Shown: in pieces, positions 1-38,089 of the stretch
How positions within the stretch are numbered: position 1 is the stretch's first letter
Layout: each line of letters opens with the position of its first letter
The notes under the pieces: model-generated
What the model saw: the letters and a program-made list of their open reading frames with translations, nothing else
Told to the model about the DNA's origin: nothing
Database searches by the model: none
Program-made: the position numbers and the translations under genes
From: Sycon ciliatum
Lineage: Eukaryota; Porifera; Calcarea; Leucosolenida; Sycettidae
Length of the DNA: 64,000 bases
Direction: 5' to 3'
Assembly: GCF_964019385.1 (NCBI RefSeq)
Contig: NC_088646.1
Coordinates: forward strand, 13,422,405 to 13,486,404

Positions 1-84
1 AGTCTTCAAGGAAAGAAGAGTCTTAGAGCGTTCGGAGCGCTTTGCGGTAAAGACTAATAACGTAGGGCTTGCTAAGGAGCAAAT

Positions 85-411
85 TTACAGCCTTCCGCCA
101 GGTAAAGCCAAGAACCGAACAGGAAAAGATTTGAAATGAAAGGGAACACTTGAACGGAGACTCGGAGAGGAACTACATGAATGTAAGGCATCGTCGGAGT
201 TCGGAAGACTAACCTTATCTCGAAAGCCTCTAGCAACTGCTCTAGCTGCAGCTTGCTGAGCCGGCGTACCAGCCAGTCCGTCCGTTTGGTCCGTCATACC
301 GACTTCTTCTCGAGTCACTCTCGAAGAGAGATAACCCAAATGAGCGTGTCTCAGGATTTGAAAGAGGTTCTCTTCGGAAAGGCCGAAACAAGAGTGCGAG
401 CCGAACGACAC
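85..411 (-). CDS. Unassigned open frame, possibly an exon
   Basis: A 108-codon open frame with mixed composition (LSEENLFQILRHAH, then TDQTDGLAGTPAQQAAARAV). No family recognised, no clear splice signals checked at both ends, and it is near the window edge. It could be chance or an exon of a neighbouring gene. Confidence 0.15.
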   Translation of the reverse strand: MSFGSHSCFGLSEENLFQILRHAHLGYLSSRVTREEVGMTDQTDGLAGTPAQQAAARAVARGFRDKVSLPNSDDALHSCSSSPSLRSSVPFHFKSFPVRFLALPGGRL

Positions 412-470
412 GGAGGTAAGAACGTAGATCTATGGTTCGCAGCTGATCTGCGCCCAGGTTCGCGCTGACA

Positions 471-3285
471 CTGTGACAGACTAGTGTCGGTGACAGGCTA
501 CATAACTGGCATGCACTTGCTAGTGCGGACGGAGCTGTCGGACCCCGCCAACGGCTTGACTGTCTACCATGGTCTACAGTATACTAGTAACAGACTACTG
601 AGTCTGTGAGTCCAGGAATGCTTGGCCGAAAGTCACACCTCTTCTCGAGCGACACATCACACTCACAATCATTAGTCTTTCACAGCACTACGCTGGCACT
701 GCAATGTCTGCATGCCCAGACGGTCTGTATCTTCCCGTCCAGACCATAGCCATACTCCCAAGTCCCTGCATAGGCTATCCGCAGTAATACTACTAATACT
801 ACAACTACAAGTACAAGTAATAGATGGCCTGAGGCATACAGACTCAGTGTAGTCCCGGTCTCCACACCCCGGCCTGAGTCTCTGAGTCTGAGACTTGGGC
901 TGGTGATAATACATAGCATCCATGGTATCGGGATCATGGGACTGATTTAGTCTAGCCTAGTACCATGACTCATGAGTACTACTAGTAGTACTAGTAGTCA
1001 GGTAGTAGTAGTAGAGGTCTACTCAGTAGATCTCCTGTACATCATTGCACATTGTACTAATTGTTACCATGGTTACTACATTGCAAGTACTGCTTGTACA
1101 TGATGTATGATGTGGTAGTCTCTACATACCTAGTACCTGCCGGTATAATCCATGACCGGATCTCACAAAACCCAGCTGCTGTATCCTCTCCAGCACATTT
1201 AAACGGTGATCCCTAGGCCCTGCATGATGAAGGTTTCGGTTAGGAAGGCTTGGTCTTTGCCATTTGGAGCGTGATTATACCACGCACCGCCCGGAATTTT
1301 TAAAATTAACTGAGACATGTCTTCTAGTTCTGATTCATCTAGAGTTCGCTTCTACAAGAATATTCAACCAGAATATAGGTGCATATTCTAAATATTCAGC
1401 CCCCAAAAATAAGCTACACAATGAATAGCGGAATTTCATTCATTGAAAACATCCAGCAGTAGCGGCATATGCCTGTATGAGGCAATAAAAAGTGACCACC
1501 GTCATTGTACATTCGAAATCACCTCACTATGAAAGAAATGGAAGAGTTACAAAGCCATTGAAATATTTGTGAAACAGATAGGGCCCAGTATCAGCGAGAA
1601 TCGACCTTCGGGTGAAAATCATTTTTTTCAGAATAAGTCATTTTCTGCAACGGCAAAAAACTCTTGCTTCGCGCTCTGCACATTCAAACAAAAAATGTGT
1701 TCATCGCAACAATGAATGCTTTTGATCGTCCTAGTAGAAGGAGAGTTCGTTCACAATGGCCAGCTAGCTGCGGTCCGGCTCTGCCAGAAGTCATTGGATT
1801 TCTTAGGCAGGAATCGTCGCGTCTGATAGAGAACAACGACAGTTTCCAGAAGATGTTTTTGTCGACGCTCAATTCCTATTAATATAATTTTAGCGACCAG
1901 AATTTCAACTTGATTTAGGCGCACCGCCAAAGGAGCTCTCTGCTGGCAAAAGTACTTTCTGACATCTGAAAATCCTTGTAGGGCCCTTCTGAATTTAGTA
2001 CAGCTCTGCTCAGAAGAAATACTCAACGAGGAGAAACTAGTGAGGCGACGGCAACAGAGGTAGACGAACTGAAATGTCCTGGATCAACTCGAGTCAGGAC
2101 GAAAGAGCGCTGCCGCTAGTGACATGATCTGAATTTTCTCAGGCTCCCACGCTGGACTCCGTGGTGAACACCAAACCCCTTGGACAGGGCAAGACGCCAA
2201 GAGCTGAACATTGATTGATGAGCTACGAACACTCTGCGCTCAGTGCTGGAATCATGGCGCACTGACGCGCATGCAGCCAGTTCTCACAGAGCTCAAATTT
2301 CACAGAGGTGCAGCAGTGATGGACTACCTCTAAATCGTGTATGAGATGAAGTGTAGGGTGTTAGAATGTTGTGCCTGTGTCGTATTCCCTGTGGGATGCA
2401 CAGACTGGGACTCTAGGTGTAGTTGTAGCCACTCTCCCTCCTGTTCTGCACTTCTCTGGATTTTCAGCAGACTTGGGATGACATTCAAACAGTTTTCATT
2501 GGTATGCAGTGATGAGGATCAAGGCCATCCATGCTCTATGCCAGAAGTTACCCAAGACTCGCAAGCGTTGTTTAACAACAAAAACTGGATGGATGATTTA
2601 TAACACTGTCTATTTTTATTTATTTCACTGTAACACATAGTATTCCGATGTGGAAAACACTGTGATAAATTGTTGCATTTCCTGATATGTACGTATGCTT
2701 GTTTGAGAAGCTTCTGGGTCATCAATATTGCTTTGTTTGGTCTAATACTTTGCCATGTGATCACTAGATACCTATAGATGACAACAGCAGAAAAAAGTCA
2801 TTTTGTGAAAAATCACCCTAAGGTCCATTTTCGCAGATACTGGGCCATAGGTTTTAGCTAGTGCACAACAAGTGTAACGGTACGCAAGAGAATGTCTAAA
2901 AGTTCAAACATGTACAGTGTGTTGCGAAGCCAAATCATAATTCCCAGAGTGCACATAGTCATTACTACTTCAAGTAGTGCATTCTTGGGATACACTGTAC
3001 ATTGCATACGATCTAGTGAGGATAAGAAAGCACTTTTTCATTGACATAATTATACAGAGAAACCTTTGAAAAAAAAGCTGCACGCCAAAAATGTAATTTC
3101 CACTCCCATGCTAGCACTACACCATACAAGGTAAGTCCATGTCCTGCTATCATGGTCGTGCAGCCAACAGAAAAAGCAATTATGAAAAAAAAGATGTTTG
3201 TTCTGCGAGTAAGTGTTAGGAGAACAGTGGTTGTGTTTGTGTAGCGGCTTGAGGTACACTAGCAAAATGTCATGAACTTGAAGAA
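471..3285. other. Intergenic stretch without recognised genes
   Basis: Open frames here are short, without recognisable motifs. The region around 960-1020 is rich in TAGTAGTAC-type short runs. No mobile element was recognised. Confidence 0.5.
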
Positions 3286-3361
3286 TCCAGGTTACAGGAT
3301 CAGAGCAAAGGATCCAGATTACAGGATCAGAGCAAAGGATCCAAATGACAGGATCAGAGCA
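3286..3361 (+). repeat. 27-bp tandem repeat, about 3 copies
   Basis: The unit GGATCCAGATTACAGGATCA plus GAGCAAA is repeated about three times with a few substitutions. Confidence 0.7.
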
Positions 3362-4217
3362 GTCTTCTCTTTGAGAAAATAGATAGAATCCATTGGGATC
3401 AATATGCATTTGATTAGTTGTTAGTAAAGTGGAATGCAGCCAAGTTGCCAAGGTACAAACTCTGGCAGTTATACGAGATCTACCAGGTATATCCGACTCG
3501 GCACACTGATATATGTTATGCCACCCAATGGTTTAGTGTGAGTACATGGTTCCTTATCAATGTTAAAAGCACTAAGTTACATACATCAGGGTTTTTTTCT
3601 GCCTGTTCCACCAGTGAGTCCACAAACGTCGAAACAGCATTGTCCGAAGATGTCGGAGTGCATCATGTCTGTATACACTCCATGGCATGCACCTTCACAA
3701 TACAAGCTAGGAACATGATTATATTCTTGTTCCTCCTCACAACGGTACCAGTGTTGGCATGTCCATGCAATCATCATCTTCTCTGTGTGCATTGGTTTGT
3801 GTTCTGGACTTGCAGGCTGAAGACGAGGACTCTGTCACCGGTGTGATGCCTTGCATCTTCATGCTTGGGTGGCTCATCTCACTGTCTACGTACATCAACA
3901 TACAGGCACAGCAATATAATAGACCATGAATGGGATTGAACAATTTTTTTATGCTTAAAAGCATTTAAAAATGCTTCACCTTGGCCGATTAAGACTAGGA
4001 AAAAAGAATAGCACGCAGCTGCTACGCATTATCCCAAGGGTAAACTAGGAATTTGAGAAAGCATGCTGCCAACTCAAGATTGAAGACATTAGCATCGTTT
4101 TATGAGTCCCCTATTACCAATTAGCTGCATGTGCCTCTCCAAATCTGCACCTTGTCTCAAAGACAACACACTGCGGTAATCACAGACACTGGACTGACCT
4201 GTAATACTGGGAGCTGT

Positions 4218-4451
4218 GTCCTACCTCTCCAAAGAGGGTCGACGTCCTACCTCTCCAAAGAGGGTCGACGTCCTACCTCTCCAAAGAGGGTCGACGTCCT
4301 ACCTCTCCAAAGAGGGTCGACGTTCTACCTCTCCAAAGAGGGTCGACGTCCTACCTCTCCAAAGAGGGTCGACGTCCTACCTCTCCAAAGAGGGTCGACG
4401 TCCTACCTCTCCAAAGAGGGTCGACGTCCTACCTCTCCAAAGAGGGTCGAC
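4218..4451 (+). repeat. 26-bp minisatellite I, 9 copies
   Basis: The unit GTCCTACCTCTCCAAAGAGG+GTCGAC recurs nine times exactly (234 bp). Only one internal substitution was noticed (GTTC for GTCC near 4322). The period is not a multiple of three, so open frames running through it cycle through three reading frames and are not genes. Confidence 0.95.
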
Positions 4452-4456
4452 TAACA

Positions 4457-4596
4457 GTCTACCAGGGTGTTGTGTGGCCCGTTTTGGAGTATGTTCTGCT
4501 CGTTTGGATGAGAGCTGCTCCCTCCCATTTCGAACATTCAGACTATGCCCAGCGCCATGTATTGCGGCATCATTGGTACCCGGGGACTGAGCTTCA
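4457..4596 (+). mobile_element. LINE reverse-transcriptase scrap between two minisatellites
   Basis: Translation gives PVLEYVLLVWMRAAPSHFEH, which matches the LINE at 41,630 (PVLEYGMLVWMSAAPTTLAR) both in protein and by eye in DNA. It is a short piece of the region C-terminal to the reverse transcriptase domain, with degenerate downstream codons. Confidence 0.7.
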
Positions 4597-5454
4597 GAGC
4601 CTCAGTCTATGGCAATATGTTAGAGCCTCAGTCTATGGCAATATGTTAGAGCCTCAGTCTATGGCACTATGTTAGAGCCTCAGTCTATGGCAATATGTTA
4701 GAGCCTCAGTCTATGGCAATATGTTAGAGCCTCAGTCTATGGCAATATGTTAGAGCCTCAGTCTATGGCAATATGTTAGAGCCTCAGTCTATGGCAATAT
4801 GTTAGAGCCTCAGTCTATGGCAATATGTTAGAGCCTCAGTCTATGGCAATATGTTAAAGCCTCAGTCTATGGCAATATGTTAGAGCCTCAGTCTATGGCA
4901 ATATGTTAGAGCCTCAGTCTATGGCACTATGTTAGAGCCTCAGTCTATGGCAATATGTTAGAGCCTCAGTCTATGGCAATATGTTAGAGCCTCAGTCTAT
5001 GGCAATATGTTAGAGCCTCAGTCTATGGCAATATGTTAGAGCCTCAGTCTATGGCAATATGTTAGAGCCTCAGTCTATGGCAATATGTTAGAGCCTCAGT
5101 CTATGGCAATATGTTAGAGCCTCAGTATATGGCATTATGTTAGAGCCTCAGTCTATGGCAATATGTTAGAGCCTCAGTCTATGGCAATATGTTAGAGCCT
5201 CAGTCTATGGCAATATGTTAGAGCCTCAGTCTATGGCAATATGTTAGAGCCTCAGTCTATGGCAATATGTTAGAGCCTCAGTCTATGGCAATATGTTAGA
5301 GCCTCAGTCTATGGCAATATGTTAGAGCCTCAGTCTATGGCAATATGTTAGAGCCTCAGTCTATGGCAATATGTTAGAGCCTCAGTCTATGGCAATATGT
5401 TAGAGCCTCAGTCTATGGCAATATGTTAGAGCCTCAGTCTATGGCAATATGTTA
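4597..5454 (+). repeat. 26-bp minisatellite II, 33 copies
   Basis: The unit GAGCCTCAGTCTATGGCAAT+ATGTTA repeats for exactly 858 bp (33 x 26). Variant units carry GGCACTATG (near 4664 and 4923), TTAAAGCC (near 4855) or GTATATGGCATTATG (near 5127). Homogeneity suggests recent expansion. Confidence 0.95.
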
Positions 5455-5485
5455 CTGTACTAACATACATCCATGAACTGCACTT

Positions 5486-5542
5486 CCTCACCGGACCAAC
5501 TCACCGGACCAACTCACCGGACCAACTAACCAGACCAACTCA
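5486..5542 (+). repeat. 13-bp tandem repeat, about 4 copies
   Basis: The unit TCACCGGACCAAC is repeated, with the last copy diverged (TAACCAGACCAAC). Confidence 0.8.
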
Positions 5543-5881
5543 GATTCTAGCAGTCCTCCAACCACGGCCAGAGCCCAATGACCCCACTCGCACTCGGCAT
5601 GATCTCCATGTGGCCAATGGCCACGGCTATGAGCTAAGAAACCAGCTGCCGTGTCAAGCATTACCGCTTTATTATCATCTTTGGTGCTTGCAGTACAGCT
5701 ATGAACCCAAGACCAGTGGTCGCGGAGCCCACTCAACCCTAACTACATACACTGTTTCTAGTTTAGCAGCTCCTACAGATAGCCGTTCATCATTTTCCTT
5801 TCTTCTCTTACCGTAGGGATTCGTAATAATGAAAAACTGTACTGGTAGTGCACTATTAGCGTGAGTTGCGCTTTGACTCAC

Positions 5882-7175
5882 CTTCAATTTCATAATAGTC
5901 CTGAGCATGCTTGTCCAGAGTCTCCGCACTGGATAGTACTTGTGAAGGATGAACAACAGGCATGTCTTCACCAGCATGGTTTGGTGGGCGCTTTGGCTGT
6001 AATTTGACTTGCTTTAGAATGGCTGGATGATTGATGGCTGGGTGCAAGTGTGGTGGTTGCAGCAGAGTAGACCTTGAACCTTGCCACGTCACTCCTTGAA
6101 GTGATCCAGGGGGCACAGATTGGCGTTTCTGCTCGGGATCGGCATGGTAGGAAATTGGCATGGCCCTTGCAGCTCTGTTGGGCATGGAACTTCCTGTTCT
6201 CCCGAGCAGAGCATCTCGTATAGCATGGTCAACGGGACTGGGATTCTTGGCAGTGGATTCCTTGTTTTTGGACTTCGGCAACACACTACGTCTGTGAACA
6301 TGAGCTGGTGTGTATGGACAAAACGAGGTGACCGAGTTGCTTCTAGCACAAGGGCAGTTGCACACTGGCTGGCTGGAGCTAGAGCCATCTTGTACGCATC
6401 TCTTGGAACATACTGCGCGGCTACCCATCGTTGGGATGGGGTTGAAGTTCCGGTTTTCACTCACCGGTACGTGTTTGTGAGTTTGTATTCGCTGGTGATG
6501 ATTGGTGGAGGCGCTATTCTCCTGAGACTTCTGTTTGTAGTATTGAAGAAGCTGTGGCGCACTATACAGGAACACTTGTAAGGACCTCGGACAACGGTTG
6601 GTGAAGTGCTTGGCCAACTCCAGGCTATTGACGAACACATGTCTGCAGAATGGGCAGCGCTCAATCTGACTGCCTGGCCTGGTCATTCGGTTCACTTGGT
6701 GTGCATGTATAACTGCGTCTGCCTGCCTTGCCTGTCGGTGGTGATGGGAACGAAGACGACCACTGGACTTGGTGGTGTGAGTGTGGGGTTTGGCACCATG
6801 GCTACTAGCTGATCTATTGCGATGTGCCGGGATCCGGGAAGATGATCTTGCACTCTTCTCGTAAGCATACTGCTGCTGCTGCTGCTGCTGATCAGGCATG
6901 TGCTGAGTTACCTCTGGACATGTTGCTGCCTTAGCACCATTCCATGTGGAGAGGTAGTCACCTGATGGTTGATTGTGCTGCGGGCAAGTCTGCTGTACTG
7001 TGCTAGCATTAGGTACAGCTTTATCAGCATAACCGTAATCAGGTGAATGCAAGGCACTGGCTGTAGGACTTGCTGTCCCTCGACCACTGGCACCCCCTGC
7101 AGTAGTTTGTTTCACTTGAACGGACATATCGCCTGCTTTCATTACACTATCATCACTACATGGTGCATGCATGAC
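5882..7175 (-). CDS. Large exon of a C2HC zinc-finger protein (low-complexity, unnamed)
   Basis: The acceptor CTTTTCAG ends at 7176 and the donor GTGAGT begins at 5881, bounding an open exon of 1294 nt. The protein is Ser-, Gln- and His-rich, with a run of seven Gln (CAG/CTG repeat near 6870-6890) and one clear zinc finger, CPFCRHVF...LAKHFTNRC (C-x2-C-x12-H-x4-C), near the middle (about 6630). The segment after the finger (LQVFLYSAPQLL) looks helical. The open frame continues upstream through a (TG)n tract, but that is intron, since the acceptor lies between them. This is a nuclear or scaffold-type protein by appearance only; I do not recognise the family. The sense-strand (TG)n ends only about 10 nt from the acceptor. 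Confidence 0.65.
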
Positions 7176-7183
7176 CTGAAAAG

Positions 7184-7339
<156 letters not shown>

Positions 7340-7890
7340 GATAGAAAGCTGTCAATCAAGACTGAAGCACAATATGCCACCATACGCCATATTGAACTAA
7401 GCTCTACACAACAGAGTCCCCAAGGTAGCCCACTGCTGACAGCTACACTTCTCAAATAAATATGTTCAGCTAGTTTCCATCTAGTCTGAAAACTGCAGGG
7501 TTGTCGCTTACGGTTCCAATTTTTGGAAACACACTGATTTTTACAGGTCATTCCGACAAACCGACCAAAAACCGACTGCTTCAATTGCTCACGAAAGAAG
7601 GGCTCTGTAAATCTGATGATTCTGAACCTTGAAATCCTAAAATTACTTTGGTTTCTAAATGGAGTGCTATCTCCATTTATACCTCCCCCCCCCCCCTGGC
7701 CTGGGGTCGACCCATTTAGATTTCTAAATAAAAATAATAATTTAGATTTCTGCTCAGAGAAAAGTGAAACCGCCAGGTACCATACGCACCATATCCGGAT
7801 TATTTTCTGATCCACTATTATTTGAACGACCTTGGCTACACAAGGCAAGGGTAAGAGGAATCTCACTAGGACACTAAAGAAGGGACTTAC

Positions 7891-8030
7891 TTTATTGTCT
7901 CGAGTCATGTGATCATTATACTGTAAATCTTCTGAAATACAGCAAGCTTGCCATGCAGTACTAGTATTCTCGTTTGATGAACGATGTCGTCCAGAGGAGC
8001 GCAGGCAGACGGGTGGGAATTTCAAACTTC
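7891..8030 (-). CDS. Probable upstream exon of the C2HC zinc-finger gene
   Basis: The minus-strand frame through 8025-7891 encodes a Ser/Arg-rich stretch (SSGRHRSSNENTST) ending DHMTRDNK. It finishes at a strong donor, AAAGTAAGT (GT at 7890-7889), in phase 0. The next acceptor (7176) opens in phase 0 on GTC ATG CAT, so the two exons join in frame. The 5' boundary is less certain; AAATAG at about 8031 is a possible acceptor. A further candidate exon lies at 8491-8404 (acceptor CTACAG, donor GGTGAGAG), but its end phase does not clearly fit. Confidence 0.4.
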
Positions 8031-8531
8031 TATTTATTTAGTAGAAAAGCTGCTGCTCACCCGTGTTCACCTCCAGCCAAGCTATACTGTATAGCATACC
8101 GGTAATACAGACTGTCAGTACCAGTTCCGGTGCATGGCATTGAATTCAAAGCAGTCGGAGGCATACATGTAATAGGATTTCAGGAGGCCTTGCCTCTCCA
8201 CCCCTTCTCAGACTCATGGGTAGGATTAGCCTCGGAATCGAGTGTGTACACTTCATTCCATCATCTCATCGTGTGGTTTTGCCTCCGTGCAGGTGATAAT
8301 TTAGGTGTGAGGACTTGAAAGCAGGGTCTGACGCTGAACAAGCATTCATTCAAACTCTGAGGTTCACGTGTACTATGTACAGTCGTACACAAATAACTCT
8401 CACCGGGAATCGCTGTCGAACAACCGTGTTGTTGATCTTCTCCCATCCCCTCTATGATTTCGTCCGGCATAAAACCTTGGTTATTTGGGCACTGTAGTGT
8501 GTTGTGTATCGGTACATATTTGGCTAGAGGC

Positions 8532-10222
8532 TCGCATTCTGGCCGGCGGATATAAACAATTGTCAAAAAATATTCAGGCTAACAAACGCTCCACGCTCAC
8601 AGTGAGCGGTGGTGGCATCGTAACTCTCATTCAGTCAAAATAATTTGAGAGCCACAGCTCGTAAGCACGATTGCACACAACGTTTGTCACAAGTTTTCAA
8701 ACATTTCCACTCACACTCACCGGCAAGCAATGGCATGGTCGCCTCTGAGTTTCGGACAGTCGCTACCAAATCCCAGTAGAAGTCTACTACGCGGCTGGTT
8801 TCCACTTGGAGAATGGTACAACCAAGAAGCGTTGCTGCCCCTCAATAACGACTTCTCACTACCAAGACGGTCATTTTACACACTGATTACCGAAGCCTCC
8901 GATCGTGGTATTTGTGATGCTAGCGAAAGATCACGCTCGATTCGGCAAGTGCCGTCTTGCTCATTAGGCCGCCAAACTAGCACCGGCCACTGGCGTTATT
9001 TCGATACGTGTCCCTCGAATTCGCGAATAGGACCAGCCCAGGAAAATACTTTTAGTAGCCCTCATCGAAGTGTTTCAATGTCTTGATGACGAGTTTCGAT
9101 ACAATAATCCTTCTAACGTTACATGAAGTGGGAAAGTAGACGCTCAGTATTGTACTGCAATACAGTCGAGAAGAAGCCCTCGAACGATATTCGATAAAAG
9201 CAATTCAAGTATGAGCAGTGGATTTGCAGATATCGCAACTCACCACTTTCTTCTTTCTGGACACCACTGGCTGTGGATCTTCATGACTCGGAGTTGGGAA
9301 CCGCAGTGTACAGGCTTCTTCATTCATTCCGGTTTGAAGACTTTTTTTATTTTGTATTAGCTGCAGAATCCGATGATGTACTTCGACTTGTTCAATGTAC
9401 TGTATACATGTACTGGAACACTGTACTCATGACACCAGTTTGTAGATAATCCCTTTACTAAGGCTTTAGACTAGTTTAGTGTAGACGATGCTTCAAAGCC
9501 AAAGGCACTCGTAGTCTTACTCTTGATAGGAGCCCTGTCAATTTCATCTTGCTGTCAAGGAAAGAAGGCCTTTCAGGCTTTCGTTTGTCTTGTTAGTAGT
9601 TGTTACCCTACCGCGGGGAATACCCGTCCCAAGTCACAGTGCAGTATGAATACAGCCAGGCCCAGTGTCTACCATCATGTGCCCTCAAAATCCTGAGTCA
9701 CCATCAATGGCATCATGAGTTGAAATTTCTCGGACTCGGCCAAACTAGAGCCGGACCGTTTGCGGGCACAGATAAGGGAAAAATTGACAAAAACTTCTTT
9801 TGATACAATTTCCAATTATGGGTGTGCTCGTGAACAGCGAACAGTGAAGCGCACCTGTATCTACGAGCACCGCTCACTACTCATCATGTAACGGGTGAGG
9901 ATCATACAGTGCATAATTCAAATACCGTGTTTTCCTAGGTGTTAAAATTAGTAGCTACGCACGCACACACAAACACACACACACAGATGTACCACACACA
10001 TGCACATACACACACAGTGGGAACACTTTCCAACTTACATCTTTGCAATTATTTGAGTTCACAAAATTTGCTACCACATTCGGCATAATTTTTCTTTGTT
10101 GTGATCAGGAAGCAATAAAGGATGAATCAGGAATAGCCGCCGCGACATTGAGAACAGGTCCATCCTGATTTCTAAATTCATGTGTGCCTCTCGGGAGGGA
10201 AGTATTATACACAGCACTGGAG
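8532..10222. other. Spacer between the zinc-finger gene and gene A 3' end
   Basis: Contains an unassigned plus-strand open frame (8730-9086, no recognisable motif) and a broken CA-rich tract (9958-10016). No gene supported. Confidence 0.4.
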
Positions 10223-10303
10223 TCAGTTTCTGGCACAATTGTGCACCACATGCAGAAAATAAGACTTAGTATGTTTGAACCCACCTAGACTGTACAGTGT
10301 ACT

Positions 10304-10389
10304 ATTAGAGTTACATACTGAATGGCATACGGTGACATCATCCCATATTAGAGTTACATACTGAATGGCATACGGTGACATCATCCCGG
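10304..10389 (+). repeat. Tandem duplication downstream of gene A stop
   Basis: A unit of about 42-44 bp (ATTAGAGTTACATACTGAAT, then GGCATACGGTGACATCATCC) occurs twice in direct tandem, in the presumed 3' UTR of gene A. Confidence 0.85.
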
Positions 10390-10495
10390 GCATGATAAAG
10401 TACATAGTAATACAAGCACTGCATCGATCATACATGTGATACACAGTGTGATACATGATGTCCAGATTATCCGGCAGATAGCTAGCATAGCCTTT

Positions 10496-35242
<24,747 letters not shown>

Positions 35243-36518
35243 TATTTTCGACAATGAATTCCAACTCCGTTTGCTCGTCGATGATACCATTGGATACTGG
35301 AAAACTCCTAAACTACACGTACATATGGACACACTAGCCTAGGATATTGTAGGACAGGACTAAAATCCTGTCGATACTTTCCGACCGGTAGCTCAAAATG
35401 ATTCCTTGGATTATTGGAAAGTCGTTATCTTCGAGTGAGGAGCGATCGATCTGGGTTTCCCTACCATGGTCTACACCTGCGGACTATTTTGGCCCTTGAC
35501 CAATGGCAATGTAGACTGGGCTGACTTGTGTGAAGTCGAGAATGCAAAATGCCGGTATGCTGCTGCCAGCCCTTTCGCCCAAGGGCCAAGGCAATATCGA
35601 TGCTCGGCAGACAAGTGACCGCAGTATCCAGGTAAGAGTAGGCTACACTAATCTTACAGTCGTTGGTGGTCACAAGCCCAATACATGGCCGATTACTGCA
35701 GCCTGACTGAGTGACTGTCTACAGTCAGTGTAGATCTTCTGAGGGCCTACAGGGTGAGTTATCTTATAATATCTTCGCTACCGTAGTGACGCGCATTATT
35801 ATAAGAGCATGACTGTGCATATCTAGTATACATGGTATACCCGGGCATAAGCACACCCTCACCAATAACTAATAAGCGCATGGGCTTATACATGTTATAA
35901 GTGAACCTAAATGCAGTCAATCCCGCGACAAGCAGACACCACAAAAACACCATAGTTATTCACATAGTTCAATGTGCATCGCGGTATTGCACTATGAGTA
36001 TGAGTAAGCGCATGGTACCGGTACACTAGCAACTCAAGCGCATGCGCCTATGTGTGAGACAAAACGACCCGCAAAAATAATAATTATAATTATTATAATA
36101 GGCAATGCGGATAATGCCGGCAGAAAAATTGGCAGAATTCTGTACTTTTTCTGGTAAGTTTCATGCATGTTTGGTATACCGGTATGTGGATAAAGAAAAT
36201 TTAAATGGAGCAGGATTCGAGGAATTGCCCGCCATAAGGTTTGTATGGTTCTGCCAATTTCACTGCTTTTCGAGCAGACTCTGCCAACTTTTCGAGCATT
36301 ATCCGCCAATGCCTAATACTGTACATGTACGTGTATCGGTATGAGCCTTTTCCCCAGCCTTGTACTTGTAGTAAAGGTCAGTTACCCTGGCGGCGGTGTA
36401 AGTGTAAGAGGCTGAGCTGCTGCGAAGATGAAGACTGTCGGAGAAGCTGAGTAGATCTACTGATCTCGTGCCGTCACGCGTGGACGTTCATTCTAACAGT
36501 AACAGTAACACAGTCCTG

Positions 36519-36566
36519 GCAAAACCCAGGCAAAACCCAGGCAAAACCCAGGCAAAACCCAGGCAA
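36519..36566 (+). repeat. 11-bp tandem repeat, about 4 copies
   Basis: Unit CAAAACCCAGG repeated. Confidence 0.85.
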
Positions 36567-36802
36567 CAGACCACTCGCAGAACATGATCAGTGTTGACAG
36601 ACTAACACTAGTCAATAGTCCCCGTAGATCTACACATGGTACAGCCTTCTACAGGGTGCCAGCACTTCAGCAGCTACATAAGAAGCAAGAAGGATGTTGC
36701 TTTCTCTTCTGCTCTCAGACATCTGACACGGTCTACATCATGTACATGTATGTGGAGGTTCTTTTTCTTACATGTAGATCTACATTATAATATTGGTTGG
36801 CA

Positions 36803-36951
36803 GCATGTTACAAGCCGGAGGACACACTATGTTCGGAAACAGTGGCCCTTACTACAGCCTCCAAGGTTGCTAATGGTAGAGCTCTGGTTGGTTGTAGTAG
36901 TAAAGGGGCACTGTTTCCGAACATAGTGTGTCCTCCGCCTTGTAACATGTT
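36803..36951. mobile_element. 149-bp foldback MITE
   Basis: Arms of about 50 bp: CATGTTACAAGCCGGAGGAC continuing through CACTATGTTCGGAAACAGTG, and its complement at 36,896-36,951. No coding capacity. Confidence 0.8.
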
Positions 36952-36964
36952 GTCAAGCAACAAC

Positions 36965-37545
36965 TACATGTAGCCCTTGGCGGATTATACTCGGTGAATT
37001 GCTGAATTATGCTTTCCATGATGCCCAAATTATGCCAGTGATTATGCTACATTATGCTGGAATTACTGATGCCAATGATGGTGCTATAATTATTATGCTG
37101 CGGTCCAATCTAATGGTATGGTGAACCAGTACAAACAGACAGCCCTTGGCGGATTATGCTTGGTGAATTGCTGAATTATGGTTTCCAATATGCCCAAATT
37201 ATGCCAGTGATAATTACCGGCATGCTACATTATGCTGGAATTATCATGCGCGGCCAACGATGGTGCTATACAGTACCGTGACTGTACCCTTGCACTCTTG
37301 TTGCACTTTGCAACGTTACAACGACCCTGGCACCTTGACAGCACGGCTTACATGTACAATGTACATGACTTGTATATTTTAAAAAGGGTTATTTCCTGTA
37401 ACATGCCTAAGGCCTTCAGCCAGCACTGTAAGGTTATGCCGACAGTCTGGTCTCAGAAGTCCTTTGATGCCAGCGCATAATTTTTAGACAAAATCCGAAG
37501 ACTATGCCAGAATTATGCCAGCATAATTCCCCAAGGGCAAATCCA
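36965..37545. repeat. Degenerate DNA-element remnant with internal direct repeats
   Basis: Blocks beginning AGCCCTTGGCGGATTATRC occur at about 36,972 and 37,141, with repeated GCCCAAATTATGCCAGTGAT. An inverted end (GCATAATTCCCCAAGGGC) is at about 37,520. Confidence 0.6.
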
Positions 37546-38089
37546 AACCCCAATGTTTGCAGTTGTATGATGATTTTTTTAAATACTGAAATACACAGTC
37601 CAGCAGAGGAAGACAGAACCAAAGGGGAGACATGACAATACAGCGGGAAGCCGGAGCAGCGTGCTGGTGAATTGGGCCTACTTGAGGCTCCCTCCCCCGA
37701 CCATCGGCCCGCATCGGGATCAGCGGCAGGACCAAGCACCAAATACGTAGAGCAGAAATGACTTGTGCTTTAGTGTAGTGTGCCATGCCAGTCGTTTTCG
37801 CTTGCTTTCCGTGTGCATAATTTTAATACCGGTAGAAGCAATGTTTATTCGTACTCGCAAACCAGATTTATGCAAACAGAAAGAAATCGTAATACACTCT
37901 CACTCTTCACATCACCCTGCCAGTTACGTGCACTTTCGTAGGTCGCCATGGCAAATAATAATGGTAAACCAATCACAAACAGCAGGAAGCTGTCTCAGGG
38001 CAAGTAAAGTAACTAAGGCTACTTTATGAGGTCAGGTGACAGTACTCGTACAATGTCATGTACGACCGCTAGAGCCAACGATTCCGCTA

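Noticed and set aside
4131-4590. Repetitive open frame over minisatellite I (LSKEGRRPTSPKR repeats)
   Set aside because: The 26-bp period makes all frames open by repetition; no start context or conserved partner.
8730-9086. 118-codon plus-strand open frame
   Set aside because: No recognisable motif or paired splice signals; left as unassigned.
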